Origin: Aurelia coerulea
Taxonomy: Eukaryota > Cnidaria > Scyphozoa > Semaeostomeae > Ulmaridae
NCBI GenBank assembly: GCA_039566865.1
Contig: CM076943.1
Coordinates: 21,565,163-21,629,162 of the forward strand
DNA: 64,000 nt
Reading direction: 5' to 3'
Shown here: positions 1-11,345 of the stretch, piece by piece
Layout of the letters: every line of letters starts with the position of its first letter
Numbering within the stretch: the first letter of the stretch is position 1
Notes under the pieces: model-generated
Databases searched by the model: none
What the model was told of the DNA's origin: nothing
What the model saw: the letters and a program-made list of their open reading frames with translations, nothing else
Program-made: the position numbers and the translations under genes

Positions 1-552
1 TCTGAGTTCAAAGCGATTAGCGATTTCAGACAAAGGAAATTCTCACTACCAATAATTCAAAAGGAACAAAGTCGCAAAAGTTTCTCTGAAACCCAGGTAG
101 CTAGCTCACTCGTTGCGTATTCGAGAATTTTTTTAAAGAGAAAACATGAGCATAAATCGAAAGAAGAAGGATGTATCTACACATCTACCTCGGGCATTTT
201 ATTTCTTTGGTTTAGAAGCTGAGCAGCAAGTGTTTTAATTACACCCGAAAAATGAGAGACCCTCCCACTCGGCTTTTCGACCTCCCACTCGCCTCCCAGT
301 CGGCTTTTGAACCAAATAAATCAAATGCTAGAGGTAGACGTATAGATGCATCCTTCTTCTTTCGATCTTAAAAACAATTTTTGGAATATACAACAAGCGA
401 GCTAGCTACCTTAGTTTCAAAGAAACTTTTGCTGCTTTGCTTGTTTTGAATTACTAGTTGAGAGAATTTTTGTCTGCGATCGCTAATTGCTTTGAATTTC
501 GGTGTCGATCAAAAGCAATTCATGCTATTTTCTTACAATATTTGTCCTTGTT
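1..552. mobile_element. Foldback MITE, family F1, copy truncated by the window edge
   Basis: This is the right-hand majority of a long inverted-repeat element found many times in the window. The left arm (1 to about 235) and right arm (about 300-552) are near-complementary; shared landmarks are AGGTAGCTAGCTC, GAAAGAAGAAGGATG and GACAAAGGAAATTC. The right end is the family terminus TGTCCTTGTT. The left terminus lies before the window, so no target duplication can be checked. It has no coding capacity and is non-autonomous. Confidence 0.8.
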
Positions 553-2393
553 GTGATAGAGAGGACACAGAAAATACTACTGCATTCCAAGCTAGCAACT
601 CTAAACAGGCCCTAAACACCAAAGGCGAATTTTGTGATACAAAGGATAGACTTATTACAGTTCGTCCCTAGTTTTCGCTCGCTATTGAGTTGAATTACTT
701 ATTGAATTGAATGGAATCGCTCTCTCAAACAGGGACTCATAATCAAACTAACTCAAAATCAGGACAAAAACTCGTTTTCACGTCAAGTTCCTGACGTTAC
801 AATCAGATTGCAGCATTCGGGGCTGCTCGGCTGTGATTGGCTCATTTAAATTTCCCGCGTAAATTTTTGAGTTTTCGGTAAAATTTTCGGTAGTTTTTGG
901 AATTGTCGGTGCCCTTGGTCGCCCTGTCAATAAGACAGCGCTTCGCGTTGCTTTTTGCCAAAATGGAGGTTGTTATCATCGCAGCTACGGACAGAATAAA
1001 GGTGATCTCAAAAGGCACTGTACGAAAGAGTTTTGAAGGGAAAGGATGCATTTGTTTGTTTGCCAACTTGCTGTAGGAAGACCCCGGAAGACTTACTGTT
1101 TGGCGAATTTAAATCGTGAAACACAGGATTCCTTTTTGGCCTGAGCAAAACAAAAAAGGAGCTTGAGGTAAGCACTTCGACCCGGCAAAAAGTTAAGAGA
1201 AAACTCACATTCGATGTGGAAAAGATACCCGAAATTTCTTGAAACATTCCTCTATAAACAGCAGAAGTATTCGTTTTTGAAATTCTGTGCAAATTATAGT
1301 AAATTTGTCAAAGAGGCTTGAACCAACGTTTCTTCGTTCTTGCAAAGTGCCGATCAATTTATCTTTCCTCCTGAAGTTTAAAATCACAGACTACAGTACA
1401 AAGCTGCTTAAACAGAAACTATTTTCAATCTTACGAAACAAATGTGTCATAAGAGTTTTGTGGCTAACTACACATTTTTTAGGAGAATTATTTATAGTTT
1501 TGAGAAGCCTTTTTGGGTGTTTTTCTTTGCGAGAATAATTTGTGTTCGTTTCTTGAGCTTCCCCGACCGAAGAACATTCTAGAAAACATTGCAAAGTTCC
1601 CCTGAAGATAACGCCAGAAAACTCGCGCATTTTAAGATAAAGAATAACCGAAACTTGATGAAACGTTTATGCTTTGTTAACCATAGTATTGACAGCAGAA
1701 ATATTAGTGATTGAAATTATTACAAAATAGCTAGTGCAGGTTTTTTTGCGTGAAACAGTCTCACAATAGTTTCACAATAGGTTGCAGAAGGCTTCAGCAA
1801 AAAGTTTCTGAAATATACCTTGGGTTCCTTTGGCAATCAAAACAATCATGATTGTATTGTTTTAGATTTATCATTGTTTCATTTGAAAGAAATTAGATCC
1901 CACTGGCTGGCTGAATTTGACGAAATCTTTATTGTTTTGATTGTCAAAGGAACGCAAGTTTGTCTGGTTCACTCATTCCGAAAAAGTTTGAAGGCGTGGA
2001 AAAGTCACATGACCTCCATCACAGCTAGGGAGTCTCCCTGCGGCACGAACAATCAATCGAATCCATCAATCAATCAATCAATCGGCCGACCAAGTCTCGG
2101 TCAAATTCTCGTACATTAGTTTTGCCTTGTTTTCACATAGCTTTTTTTATGAGTCGTTTGAGTCGTAGATTGAGCGAAAGGGTAGCAAGACTGAATTATG
2201 TTTTTGCCGCTGACCGACAGGACCTTGCGCCCCCGCATTTAGTTGGAATCTGTGAATCTGGAAAGTTGCCAGGAAAAACAAACAATAGACGTTCGAAGAT
2301 TCCTGACCCCTGGGAATTGGCCTATTGTCTTCGGTACTTGGCTAAATGCACAGGTTGGAAGTTAAAGATTACTTGGACGAGAGCTGAAGTTCT
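553..2393. other. Non-coding stretch, no supported gene
   Basis: No family-recognisable protein or RNA is seen. About 595-660 resembles the ends of F1-related elements. A 37-codon open frame at 963-1076 (+) starts in a fair context and has a possible splice donor, but nothing supports it as an exon. A short AATC microsatellite lies near 2056-2085. The open frame at 2122-2682 runs into the foldback element below and has no recognisable domain. Confidence 0.5.
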
Positions 2394-3560
2394 TAAGGTA
2401 ACTCTGCTTTCCGCTCTAGTGCACAGCGAAATGCCGTTTCGCAAAACCACTCTCCTCAGAAAACAGTTAATTTCTCCAATATTATTCGGCCTATCGAAAA
2501 GCGGTAAAAAGGATGTTGTTCTGTATAATCTGGGCAATCGAAAGATGGATAAATCGCAATGTTTCCGTCAACCCTGGCATCGCAAATCCTTGCTCAAATC
2601 TTTTGCTGATTTCAGAAAAGTGGATTTACCTCCAAAACTACTCGAAAAAGTTTCGATTTTTTTTCGCTCCATCTTTAGCTAAGTAGTTGATCTACAACTT
2701 TGCCAAGTCTGATTGAAAAAGCTAGGCTAGATTTCCTGCAATCGAATTTTACATTTCTGTTTACTTTTCGACAGCGAAATGGAGAAACCTTGGTCAACAG
2801 ATTACCATGCTATGAAGCACGCTTGCAAAAGCTCAGGCTTGAAATAACTTTCAGAAGTTTTTCCATTGGCAAATAAATGAACGTCATCTTTTGGGAATAC
2901 CATACGCAAGTCTCAAAAGACACCCTTAGTGTGCTTGTAAAAGTATTATTTGCATCCATTGATTAAAAATTACTGATTTTTACCTTACCAGCAACTTCAC
3001 GAAACCATGCTTTGGGGTCTTTCGAGACTTTCGTAAGCATTCACAAATTATCAATTTCTTTCAGAGTCCACAATGAGCATAGATCTCAGATCAAGAACTA
3101 AATTTTTTGCAAAATCATTCTACGGGCGTTCAAATCGTTCTGCAATCGTTCTGTTGACCAACGCTTTTCCCCTTCGATGTCGAAAAGTAAACAGAAATGT
3201 AAAATTCGATTGCAGGAAATCTAGCCTAGTTTTTTCAATCAGACTTGGCAAAAATGTAGATCAACTACTTAGCTAATGATGGAGCGAAAAAAATCGAAAC
3301 TTTTTCGAGTAGTTTTGGAGGTAAATCCACTTTTCTGAAATCAGCAAAAAGATTTTAGCAAGGATCTGCGAAGGCAGGGTTGACAGAAACATTGCGATTT
3401 ATACATCTTTCGATTGCCCAGATTATACAGAACAACATCCTTTTTACCGCTTTTCGATAGACCGAATAATATTGGAGAAATTAATTGTTTTCTGAGGAGA
3501 GTGATTTTGCGAAACGGCATCTCGCTGTGCACTAGAGCGGAAAGCAGAGTTACCTTAAGT
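2394..3560. mobile_element. Large foldback element with about 400-bp arms
   Basis: The left arm (2394 to about 2802) and right arm (about 3150-3560) are inverted copies at high identity, starting CTTAAGGTAACTCTGC and ending in its complement. The spacer is about 350 bp. Outside the arms the sequences diverge at once and no target duplication was found, so the class is unknown. Mirror-image open frames on both arms (2322-2537 and 3341-3532 on the minus strand) are a by-product of the palindrome. Confidence 0.85.
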
Positions 3561-4757
3561 ATTTTGGTCTGCCAAAGTAAATCCTCCTAGTGTTCAAAAT
3601 CCTTGAAATAAACAAGCAGTAAAATTATTTTTGAAGAGGTAGATACTTTGTTGTTTATTTCATTGAATTGCAAGCCTATTTGACTCTTCTGAGCCTCACA
3701 AGCCAAGAAATTTCAAGGTTACTAGATTTTGGTTCAAAAATAGTGAGGAAAAATTGATCGAATTTCTATGTAATTTCCAAAGGTCTGGCCGCAGCCTTTT
3801 CAGGAAACTTTTTGTATTGATCGAAATTTTATTTGGCTGTCAGAAAATCGTATCGGTACCGCCGGGAAAATAGGGGATGACATTGTAAAAATTAGATATC
3901 TACGTGTTGGTTTTATGCTGATTTCCCAGCCAGCCATCTTTGTTTGTTTACAATCTAGCAGCCGCAAACAATGGAGAGCAACGACAACAGCTCAAGGTGA
4001 AGTCAAAATTATACCCCCGTCCTTAGCCTATGTTAGTATTGATTACTTGATGTTTGGTTTGATGTACTAGGGGGTCAGTTTATGATAGATTAGGCCAAAA
4101 TTCTCGTTGTTTTGAGGTATATCGCAAATTTCTTGTGACATTGATTTCATGTTTGTATTCCCTTTATGGCAAATTGGTCGTTGAGCAAAGCTAATTTTTT
4201 ACATTTTGCAGAACAATTTTTACTTCAAGGTAAGCATGACTACGTTCAGAAAATATTACTCGCTCATCGATGTTACTCGCAGTGACGCACGTCGGGCGGG
4301 AAGTTTTAGTCCATCGAAGGGTTAGTTGAGAGAGCAGAAACTCCAGGCTTTGCAAGAGATCTTTATTGCCCAGAATCAAATAGTTTGATTTGTTTACAAC
4401 ACTGGCTTGCGATTAATAAACTGGGTAAAACTCCACGGGTTACTTGTGTGTATAACTGTCTTGTTTTTGTTTTGGGATGTTCTCCGTATTTCAGGTATTT
4501 CAGTTTAAGCTCTTTCCATGTGACCTTCACCTATGCTCGTTGTTGTTGCTGTTATGGTTTCAGCTGTGGTCAGTTCTAGAATTGAGGAAAGGAGCGTTTG
4601 TAATAATTCTGATTTCCACATTGCCTCGGTTTCGAGGGATATCTGCGCGCGCATAAAAAACATAATTCAGTCTTGCTCGAAAGGGTTAAAATCAAAATAT
4701 AAAAAACGAGCGAAATTTACGACGAATTGTGATCAGTCTATACAAAGGATACAGGCC
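3561..4757. other. Unassigned stretch with two head-to-head start codons
   Basis: No gene is supported. At 3971 (+) an ATG opens a nine-codon frame that meets a GTGAAGT donor-like site at about 3996. At 3937 on the minus strand an ATG opens a 43-codon frame. A perfect-looking acceptor (TTTTGCAG) precedes 4211, with GTAAGC 18 nt later. These could be a bidirectional 5' end or chance. The frame at 4533-4862 (+) runs into the next repeat. Confidence 0.3.
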
Positions 4758-5316
4758 AACAAGGGCAGATTTTGCAATACAATAGCAACAGTTGCGTTTG
4801 ATCGACACCTCAATTCAATGCGATTAGCGGATGCAGACAAAGGAAATTCTCTCAACCAGTAATTCAAAACAAACAAAGCCGCAAAAGTTTCCCCGAAACT
4901 AGTAGGGCAAACTCTCACCTTGTGCAAGCGAAAGATGGTTTTTAAGAGAAGTTATGTGCTTATAGTGAAAGAAGAAGGGTAAAATCTAAAGTTCTGTCGC
5001 TTAGATTATGTTTATTTGATTCAGGAGCCGAGCAGAAGGCATTGTAATTCTCGCGTCAAATAAACATAATCTAAGCGACAGAGCTTTAGATTTACCCTTC
5101 TTCTTTCGCTATAAGCACATAACTTCTCCTAAAAACCATCTTTCGCTTGCACAAGGCGAGAGTTTGCCCTACTAGTTTTGGGGAAACTTTTGCGGCTTTG
5201 TTTGTTTTGAATTACTGGTTGAGAGAATTTCCTTTGTCTGCATCCGCTAATTGCTTTGAATTGAGGTGTCAATCAAACGCAACTGTTGCTATTGTATTAC
5301 AAAATCTGCCCTTGTT
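4758..5316. mobile_element. Foldback MITE F1, complete, 9-bp target duplication
   Basis: The element begins AACAAGGGCAGATTTTG and ends with its complement; the two arms pair along nearly the whole 559 bp. It is bounded by a perfect 9-bp direct repeat, ATACAGGCC, at 4749-4757 and 5317-5325. This copy belongs to the subtype whose centre carries GCGACAGA and GATTATG. The duplication length fits Mutator-like elements; no transposase is present. Confidence 0.92.
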
Positions 5317-5500
5317 ATACAGGCCTGATCAAGACAAAGTGATTTCACGGTCTAGAGAATAGATCTCACAGCTTCAACGTAGACGACCATGATGTTTTGC
5401 TCTCTTTGTTTATTTTGATTGGATTGAATTAATGCAAAAGGGTGAAATCTATTCTTCAGAGCCTTACAGCGCTTTGCGTTCTCGGAAAGGAGAGCTGAGC

Positions 5501-6119
5501 AACAAGGACAGATAATGTTACAATAGAACTCGCTACTTTTCATTGAAACCTAGATACAAAGCAATTTGTGATTGCAGACAAAGGGAATTCCATGCTCGGT
5601 TGGTCAAGACATAAACAAAAACAAAGCAAGCCGCAAAAATTGCCCTGAAACTCGGGTCGCTAGTGCGCTCGTTGTGCATTCCAAAAATGGTTTTTAAGAG
5701 CAAATATTAGCACATATTGAAAGAAGAAGGACATATCTATACTTCTGCCTCGGGCATTTTATTCTTTTCGTACAGAAGCTGAGCAGTAAGTGTTTTAATT
5801 ACACCTAAAAAGTAAGAGAATTTGAATCCCCTCACAATTGGCTTCTGCACAAAATAGATAAAATGCCCGAGGCAGAAGTCTAGATATATCCTTCTTCTTT
5901 CGATATGTGCTAATATTTGCTCTTTAAAACCATTTTTGGAATGCACAACGAGCGCACTAGCGACCCGAGTTTCAGGGCAATTTTTGCGGCTTGCTTTGTT
6001 TTTGTTTATGTGTTAACCAACCGAGCATGGAATTCTCTTTGTCTGCAATCACAAATTGCTTTGTATCTAGGTGTTAATGAAAAGTAGCGAGTTCTATTGT
6101 AACATTATCTGCCCTTGTT
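5501..6119. mobile_element. Foldback MITE F1 (divergent subtype), 9-bp target duplication
   Basis: It starts AACAAGGACAGATAATG and ends in the complement. Its arms share the F1 landmarks but the subterminal region differs (AATAGAACTCGCTACTTTT). The direct repeat GAGCTGAGC lies at 5492-5500 and 6120-6128. The next F1 copy begins only 20 bp further on, so this locus is a preferred landing zone. Confidence 0.92.
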
Positions 6120-6382
6120 GAGCTGAGCCCTTTGTTGTAAACAAGGGCAGCTTTTGTAACACAATAGCATGAGTTGCTTTTTTGACACCTGAATTCAAAG
6201 CGATTAGTGATTGCCGACAAAGTAAATTTCCTCAACCAGTAATTCAAAAGAAAAAAGCCCGCAAAAGTTTCTTTGACACCCAGGTAGCTAGCGCGCTCAT
6301 TGTGCATTCCCGAAATTGTTTTTAAGAACAAACATAAGCATATATTGAAAGAAGAAGGATACATCTACCCATCTACCTTATA

Positions 6383-6545
6383 CAGGCCCGTAGGAAGCGG
6401 GGGGGGGGGGGCAGGGGGCTCAAGCCCCCCAATAATTTTTCAAAACAATGGTGCTATGTGACATGACTTATTTAGATGTATTGTTCTCTATTGTTTTAAG
6501 AACAATTGCCCCCCCCGCAATCCGAAGCTTCTTCCTACGGCTCTG
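6383..6545. mobile_element. hAT-like short element nested in F1
   Basis: The termini are CAGGCCCGTAGGAAG and CTTCCTACGGCTCTG, a terminal inverted repeat with CAG...CTG ends, and internal runs of G and C follow each. The flanks are only loosely similar (ACCTTATA against CCTATATA). The element replaces the central loop of the F1 copy. It is related to the better-preserved element at 29851-30175. Confidence 0.65.
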
Positions 6546-6588
6546 CCTATATAAATACGAGTTACGAGAATTGAATCGCCTCTCAATC

Positions 6589-6811
6589 AGCAAGCGCAAA
6601 TTTTGTGAAACTAAAGATTCTGGTTTCTGAAAAGACAAAGCGATTTGATACATTTCACACCTCTGAATGCACTCGATCAAATCAAAATAAACAGAGAAAG
6701 CAAAATATTATGGCTGGCTGCGCAGAAGGTGTACACTCTATTCTTTAGGCTTCGAAATTGCTTTGTCCTGAACAGACCTTGAATCCTTTGTTTACAAAAT
6801 TTGCCCTTGTT
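6589..6811. mobile_element. Short foldback element nested in F1, 9-bp target duplication
   Basis: Terminal inverted repeats: the right end reads, on the minus strand, AACAAGGGCAAATTTTG, and the left end AGCAAGCGCAAATTTTG. The flanking 9-mers CTCTCAATC (6580-6588) and CTCCCAATC (6812-6820) differ at one base and duplicate a site inside the host F1 copy. The terminus is shared with F1 but the interior differs, so it is a sister family. Confidence 0.75.
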
Positions 6812-7143
6812 CTCCCAATCGGCTTTTCGACCAAACAAATTAAATGCCTAGGGCAGATGTGTAGATTTATCCTTCTTCTCTCAATCTATGCTCATGTTTG
6901 CTCTAAAAAGAATTTCTGGAATGCACAATTGGCGAGCTAGCTACCTGGGTTTCAGAGAAACTTTTGCGGCTTTGCTTGTTTTGAATTACTAGCTGAGAGA
7001 ATTTCCTTTGTCTGCGATCGCTGACCGCTTTGAATTGCGGTGTCATCCAAAAGCAACTCATAGTATTGTCTTGCAAAATCTGTCCTTGTTTTTGTTTTAC
7101 GAAATTACCCTGGCTACTCTAATCTTATTTTCATACTGCACTC

Positions 7144-7730
7144 AACAAGGACAGACTGCGTAACACAATAGCACCAGTTACTTTTGATTGACAGCTGAAG
7201 TCAAAGCGATTAGCGACTGCAGACAAAGGAAATTCTCTCAACCAGGAATTCAGAACAACCAAAGCGCAAAAATTGCTCTAAAACCAGTAGGGCAAGCTAT
7301 CGCCTTATGCACACGAATGGTGGTTTTGTAAGGGAAGTCATGAGTTTTTAAAATGAGTGACGAAGGACAAATCTAAAGACGTGCCTGGCGGATTTTCTTT
7401 ATTTTATTCAGGAGCTGCGCAGTAATTGTTTCAGTTAAGCCCTAAATAGGTGGAAATTGCAATGTCTTCTGCTTGGCCCCTGAATCAAATAATCACCATA
7501 ATCTCGTGACTCCCCTTAAAAACCACCATTCACGTCCACAACAAGGCGATGGTTTGCTTAACTGTTTTTCAAGGCAAATTTTGCGGCTTGTTTGTTTCAA
7601 ATTCCTGGTCGAGAGCATAGAAATAAAAATGGTTGAGAGTATTTCCATTGCCTGCAGTCGTTGATCGCTTTGAATCCTGATGTCAACAAAAGGTAATTGA
7701 TTCCATTGTGTTACAAATTGTGTCTTTGTT
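7144..7730. mobile_element. Foldback MITE F1, diverged copy
   Basis: It starts AACAAGGACAGACTGCG and ends in TGTGTCTTTGTT, with both arms recognisable by AATTCTCTCAACCAG-like and CTCCCCTTAAAAACC-like landmarks. Arm identity is lower than in neighbouring copies and no target duplication is apparent, which suggests an older insertion. Confidence 0.75.
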
Positions 7731-7793
7731 TTGAGTGAAACCTGATTGGTTGATTGCCATCGGAGCATCTATTTACGTAGCTCCTCAAACACA

Positions 7794-9188
7794 AACAAGG
7801 ACAGATAATGTTGCAATGGGATCTGCTACTTTAGATTGACACCGACGTACAAAGCAATTAGCAATTGCAGACAATTGAAATTCGATGCCCGGTCAGTCAA
7901 GTCATAAACAAAAACAAAGCAAGCCGCAATAGCTGCTCTTCTACATATGAAATTGTATATAGTAAGCTAGTTGTACATAATCGATGTAAAATAAGCGAAC
8001 AACAACAAGCTCTGAAACCCAGGTAGCTAGCTCGTTCGCTGTGCATTTCCAGCAAGACAAATGCCATTTAATGATTTTTGGTGCGAAGGGAGATAATGAA
8101 ATAACCATCAAAATAGGCGAGGCCAGTGTGAAAGAGAGTAGAGAGGAAACTCTTCTTGGTATAACCTTTGATTGATCACTATCTTTCAAAGGACATGTGA
8201 AGACCCTATGTAGAAAGGCCGGCCGGAAACTCCATGCTCTTGCCCGTATATCCTGCTACATGGACACTGACAAATTGCAGCAGCTAATGAGAGCATTTGT
8301 GTTATCGCACTTTAGCTACCGTCCACTTGTTTGGATGTTTTATGACAGAACTTTAAACCATAGAATAAATCATGTTCACGAAAGGGCACTGCGCATTGCG
8401 TACAAGGATCACGGAAGTGATTTTGGTTCTCTCCTGGAACAGAGCAATTCGGTGCCCATCCATGTAAGAAACCTACAGTTGCTTATGACGGAAATTTTTA
8501 AAACAAAGTCTGATCTAAATCCACCTTTCATGAAGGATATTTTTATGGAGAGAGGTATTAGCTGCAACCTAAGGCATGGCAATGACGCTCAAATTCCAAA
8601 GGTGCGAACCACGTCCTTTGGAGTTGAGACCATAGCCTACCTTGGAAATAAACTTTGGCAGTTTTTACCGCACGAAATAAAACGATCAAGCACCCTTCCT
8701 ATTTTCAAAAAACGAATTAGATGTTGGAATGGCGAAAAATGCAACTGTAGGCTCTGCAAAACATACATTCCAAGAGTTGGGTTTCTAACATGATAAACAT
8801 TTATTGGGCCTTCTCGCGAGGATGGGGGCGGTGCGCTGCTTCCCGGTGGGATGGGGGATGTGCTGTGCGGGATGTGAGGTCCCCTTCACGATGCAGGCAC
8901 TGGGCTGCGGTTGAACTGGGGAATTGCTCCCTAGCGGCGACCGCAGCTTAGGATATGTGTGTGGGGGTTCCCTCGCGCGGTGTGTCCGCCGTCTCTCTGG
9001 GAGGTGGGCGTCGCTCCGTACCTCGTAGGGAAGGCATGCTTTTATCTTGTATATAATCCACTAAATGTTTTTATTGATTAGCTTTAGGAATTAATTTGTA
9101 AATTTTGTAAATTTTTGTAAAGTAGGCCTAAATTAGCTGTAATTTAGCTATTCTTTTTATTTTATTTAGCCTACATTAAATAAATTAT

Positions 9189-9219
<31 letters not shown>

Positions 9220-9285
9220 TGATTTTTAAGAGCAAACATGAGCATAATATATAGAATGCCTGAGGCAGATGTGTAGATCTGTAGC
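7794..9285. mobile_element. Foldback MITE F1 split by a LINE and truncated
   Basis: The F1 left terminus is at 7794. F1 sequence runs to about 7940, reappears at about 8011-8051 (CCCAGGTAGCTAGCTCG) and resumes after a LINE copy at about 9218 (TTTTTAAGAGCAAACATGAG). It then fades at about 9285 without reaching a right terminus. An unrelated 70-bp piece at about 7940-8010 also interrupts it. Confidence 0.7.
8052..9217 (+). pseudogene. 5'-truncated CR1/L2-like LINE, reverse transcriptase C-terminal part
   Basis: The frame from about 8056 reads a reverse-transcriptase thumb region: a KCHLMIFG motif, a long thumb/connector, a YxxKLWQFLP motif and a terminal Cys-rich CNCRLCKTYIPRVGF motif before the stop near 8791. 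One in-frame stop at about 8173 shows it is dead. The 3' UTR (8794-9190) ends in a short ATG-repeat tail at about 9193-9217. Upstream palm motifs are absent, as expected from 5' truncation during target-primed insertion. It is inserted in the F1 copy around it. Confidence 0.85.
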
Positions 9286-9328
9286 CTGAATGTATAACTG
9301 GTCCTTGCGTATCTTGTGTATGTCACCC

Positions 9329-9705
9329 GGGGGGGGGGGGGGGTACTTGACTAGGGAAGTGACGGGGGTGTGCGGAAAACCTCTCCACACCCTGCACCTT
9401 GTCGCATAAAAAATAGGCCAAAAGTATACCCTGTCGCATAAAAATTTTGCCTCTCAAATACAGTGTAGAACGCAATTTTTGCTTGTGATACCCTGTCGCA
9501 TAAAGATTTTGCCTCTCAAATATAGTGTAGAACGTAATTTTTGCTTGTGATACCCTGTCGCATATTTTTTTTCACCTATTATAATACCCTGTCGCATAAT
9601 TTTCGCTAGAAAATGACACCCTGTTGCATAATTTTTACCGCAAAAGGACACCCTGTTGAGCGGCACATCCCGTCAGGTCAAGTATGGGAGTGCCCCCCCC
9701 CCACC
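9329..9705. repeat. G-run element with iterated CCCTGTCGCATA motif, copy 1
   Basis: It begins with a G run followed by TACTTGACTAGGGAAGTGACG and ends TCAAGTATGGGAGTGCCCCC, a partial terminal inverted repeat. Inside, the motif ACCCTGTCGCATAA recurs about six times at irregular spacing with AT-rich spacers. A second copy is at 28481-28793. The frame at 9454-9666 on the minus strand is only a translation of this repeat. Confidence 0.8.
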
Positions 9706-9769
9706 GGGGTATGTCATTGGTTCTAAAGTAGAACCAAAAACTAAATATCCTTCTACGTATCTCCCGCCC

Positions 9770-10110
9770 TTCTTACCCAAAATTTTGAATGAGCTTCCCT
9801 CACTATAAAGCCCCCTACTTATGTCAAATACCAGACGTTACCAAAGATTTTCCATTTATTTAGCTAAGCAAGCTAGCATTAATTTTGATTTGATTGGATT
9901 CGGGAAAAAAACTGCGTCAAAATTGTGAACTTGACTCGTTATGTTGATTCAGCAAAATATGGGATAGGAGAGCTAAAAGGATATCGTTCATAACCTTGTT
10001 AAATGACTTTGTGAATAACGCTTACACTCTAATAACCCCCCTCTTTAAAGTCCCCCTCTGGAGTGTTCGAAAGTAAATAAGCCCCTGGGGGGGGGGGCTT
10101 AATTGAGCCT
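9770..10110. repeat. Degenerate copy of the AGCCCCC foldback element
   Basis: CCCCCTACTTATGTCAAAT, TTCCATTT and GTCCCCCTCTGGAGT match the element at 42967-43400 in the same order. Its terminal CCGTAAAAGCTC sequence is not preserved here. Confidence 0.6.
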
Positions 10111-10114
10111 TTCT

Positions 10115-11345
10115 TACTTATTTTAATAAGGCATCTAGGCCAAGAAGGCCTCTAACCTAATTACAATTCAACTGAAATAACTATTACATGACGTAAAATT
10201 ACAGAAAAAAAGAACATATTGTACTAATATATACTACAAATATGATGATAAACTCTAAACATGGTATGTGAATTGCGTGACATAAGATATTCAGATCTGG
10301 AAATCCGATTTTATTTTGAAGCATTTCAACAAATAGTTGCTACTAATTTAAGGCAGTACTTATCCTTTTGACTTATTAACCAGATAAATTTGTTCTTGAC
10401 ATTTAGCTCATACATTTGGGTAAAAATCAACTATCTTTGTTTCAAGAAGTTTTCTTTCATCTTGAAACTGTGGGCACACCATGACGAAATGAACTTCATT
10501 ACCAATAGTCTTGATTCCAATTGACAGACAGTACTTGCAGTGCCTGTCACATCTCGGTATCACGTTTTTTCCAAATCTTCCAGCTTCAATTTCGAGATTA
10601 TGTGCACTCATTCTCAGTTTTGAAAAGCATCGCCTTCTCTTGAAGTCATTTATAGTATCCAGGTATGTGTCAGACTTAAAAACAGACTTTATCTGGGCAT
10701 AAGTGCAAAGAATTTTAACCTGCGCAATATGTTAAGATTAAACAAGGTGTAATGTTCGAAAAAACTCCTAACTTTTGATTTGATAGTAGAGATGTTGTCG
10801 CCAGGTACAATATTATATTTTGCATGCAATTCACGTACCAATGATACCCAGTTAACATAACGTAGATCAGCATCGTCGCACAGGAAGCGAAAGGACTTAC
10901 AGGCGAATCGATGCGGTTCAGAAGCATTTAGTAAATTGAGTCTTGCATAGAATTTCAACATGGATACATGTCGGTAGATCCTGCATGATATTTTTCTGGT
11001 AAAAGTTTGACTAAAAAATGTCAAAAAAATTATTCTGCACCATGTAGATAGATATGAAGTTTTTTTCTCGGCGATGCTTCTTTTGGAAATTGTTTATCTG
11101 GACTTAAGCCATATCGCATCGCTGTTTCTTTGATCACCTCATAGTAATTATCAGCCAGAGATATAGCACTAATCCGCTGAAGAGTAGTGCTGGGTTAGAC
11201 AAGAATGTTATGCAATTCTAGTTCTGTTGAAGTCAATATTGTTCTGAATAGATCATTTCGACAACTAAAAATTGAGACTGGGGAGAGCGGTTTGTTCTGG
11301 TAAATGATGGACACCAATCTGGAAAATGGCTGCCAGGGAGCTTCT
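10115..11345 (-). pseudogene. LINE fragment (post-reverse-transcriptase region), broken
   Basis: Minus-strand frames at 10408-10611 and 10689-11024, and a further frame up to about 11345, together read the C-terminal part of a non-LTR retrotransposon polyprotein. The most telling part is a Cys-rich segment with CKYCLSIGIKTIGNEVHFVM followed by VCPQF, a pattern known from LINE C-termini. Several frameshifts and stops separate the blocks. The 3' end on the minus strand carries an AGGCCTTCTTGGCCTAGATG stretch. It is a different family from the CNCRLCK-type LINEs. Confidence 0.75.

Larger units (their letters stand above)
6140..7090. mobile_element. Foldback MITE F1 hosting two later insertions
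   Basis: The left terminus AACAAGGGCAG is at 6140 and the right terminus at 7090. Flanking 9-mers TTTGTTGTA (6131-6139) and TTTGTTTTA (7091-7099) match at 8 of 9. The F1 body is interrupted by a CAG...CTG element at 6383-6545 and by a short foldback element at 6589-6811, so this is a nest with one host and two guests. Confidence 0.85.

Noticed and set aside
2122..2682. 186-codon + strand open frame
   Set aside because: More than half lies inside the left arm of the 2394-3560 foldback, whose mirror copy has matching frames. No domain or Met-flanked conserved region is seen.
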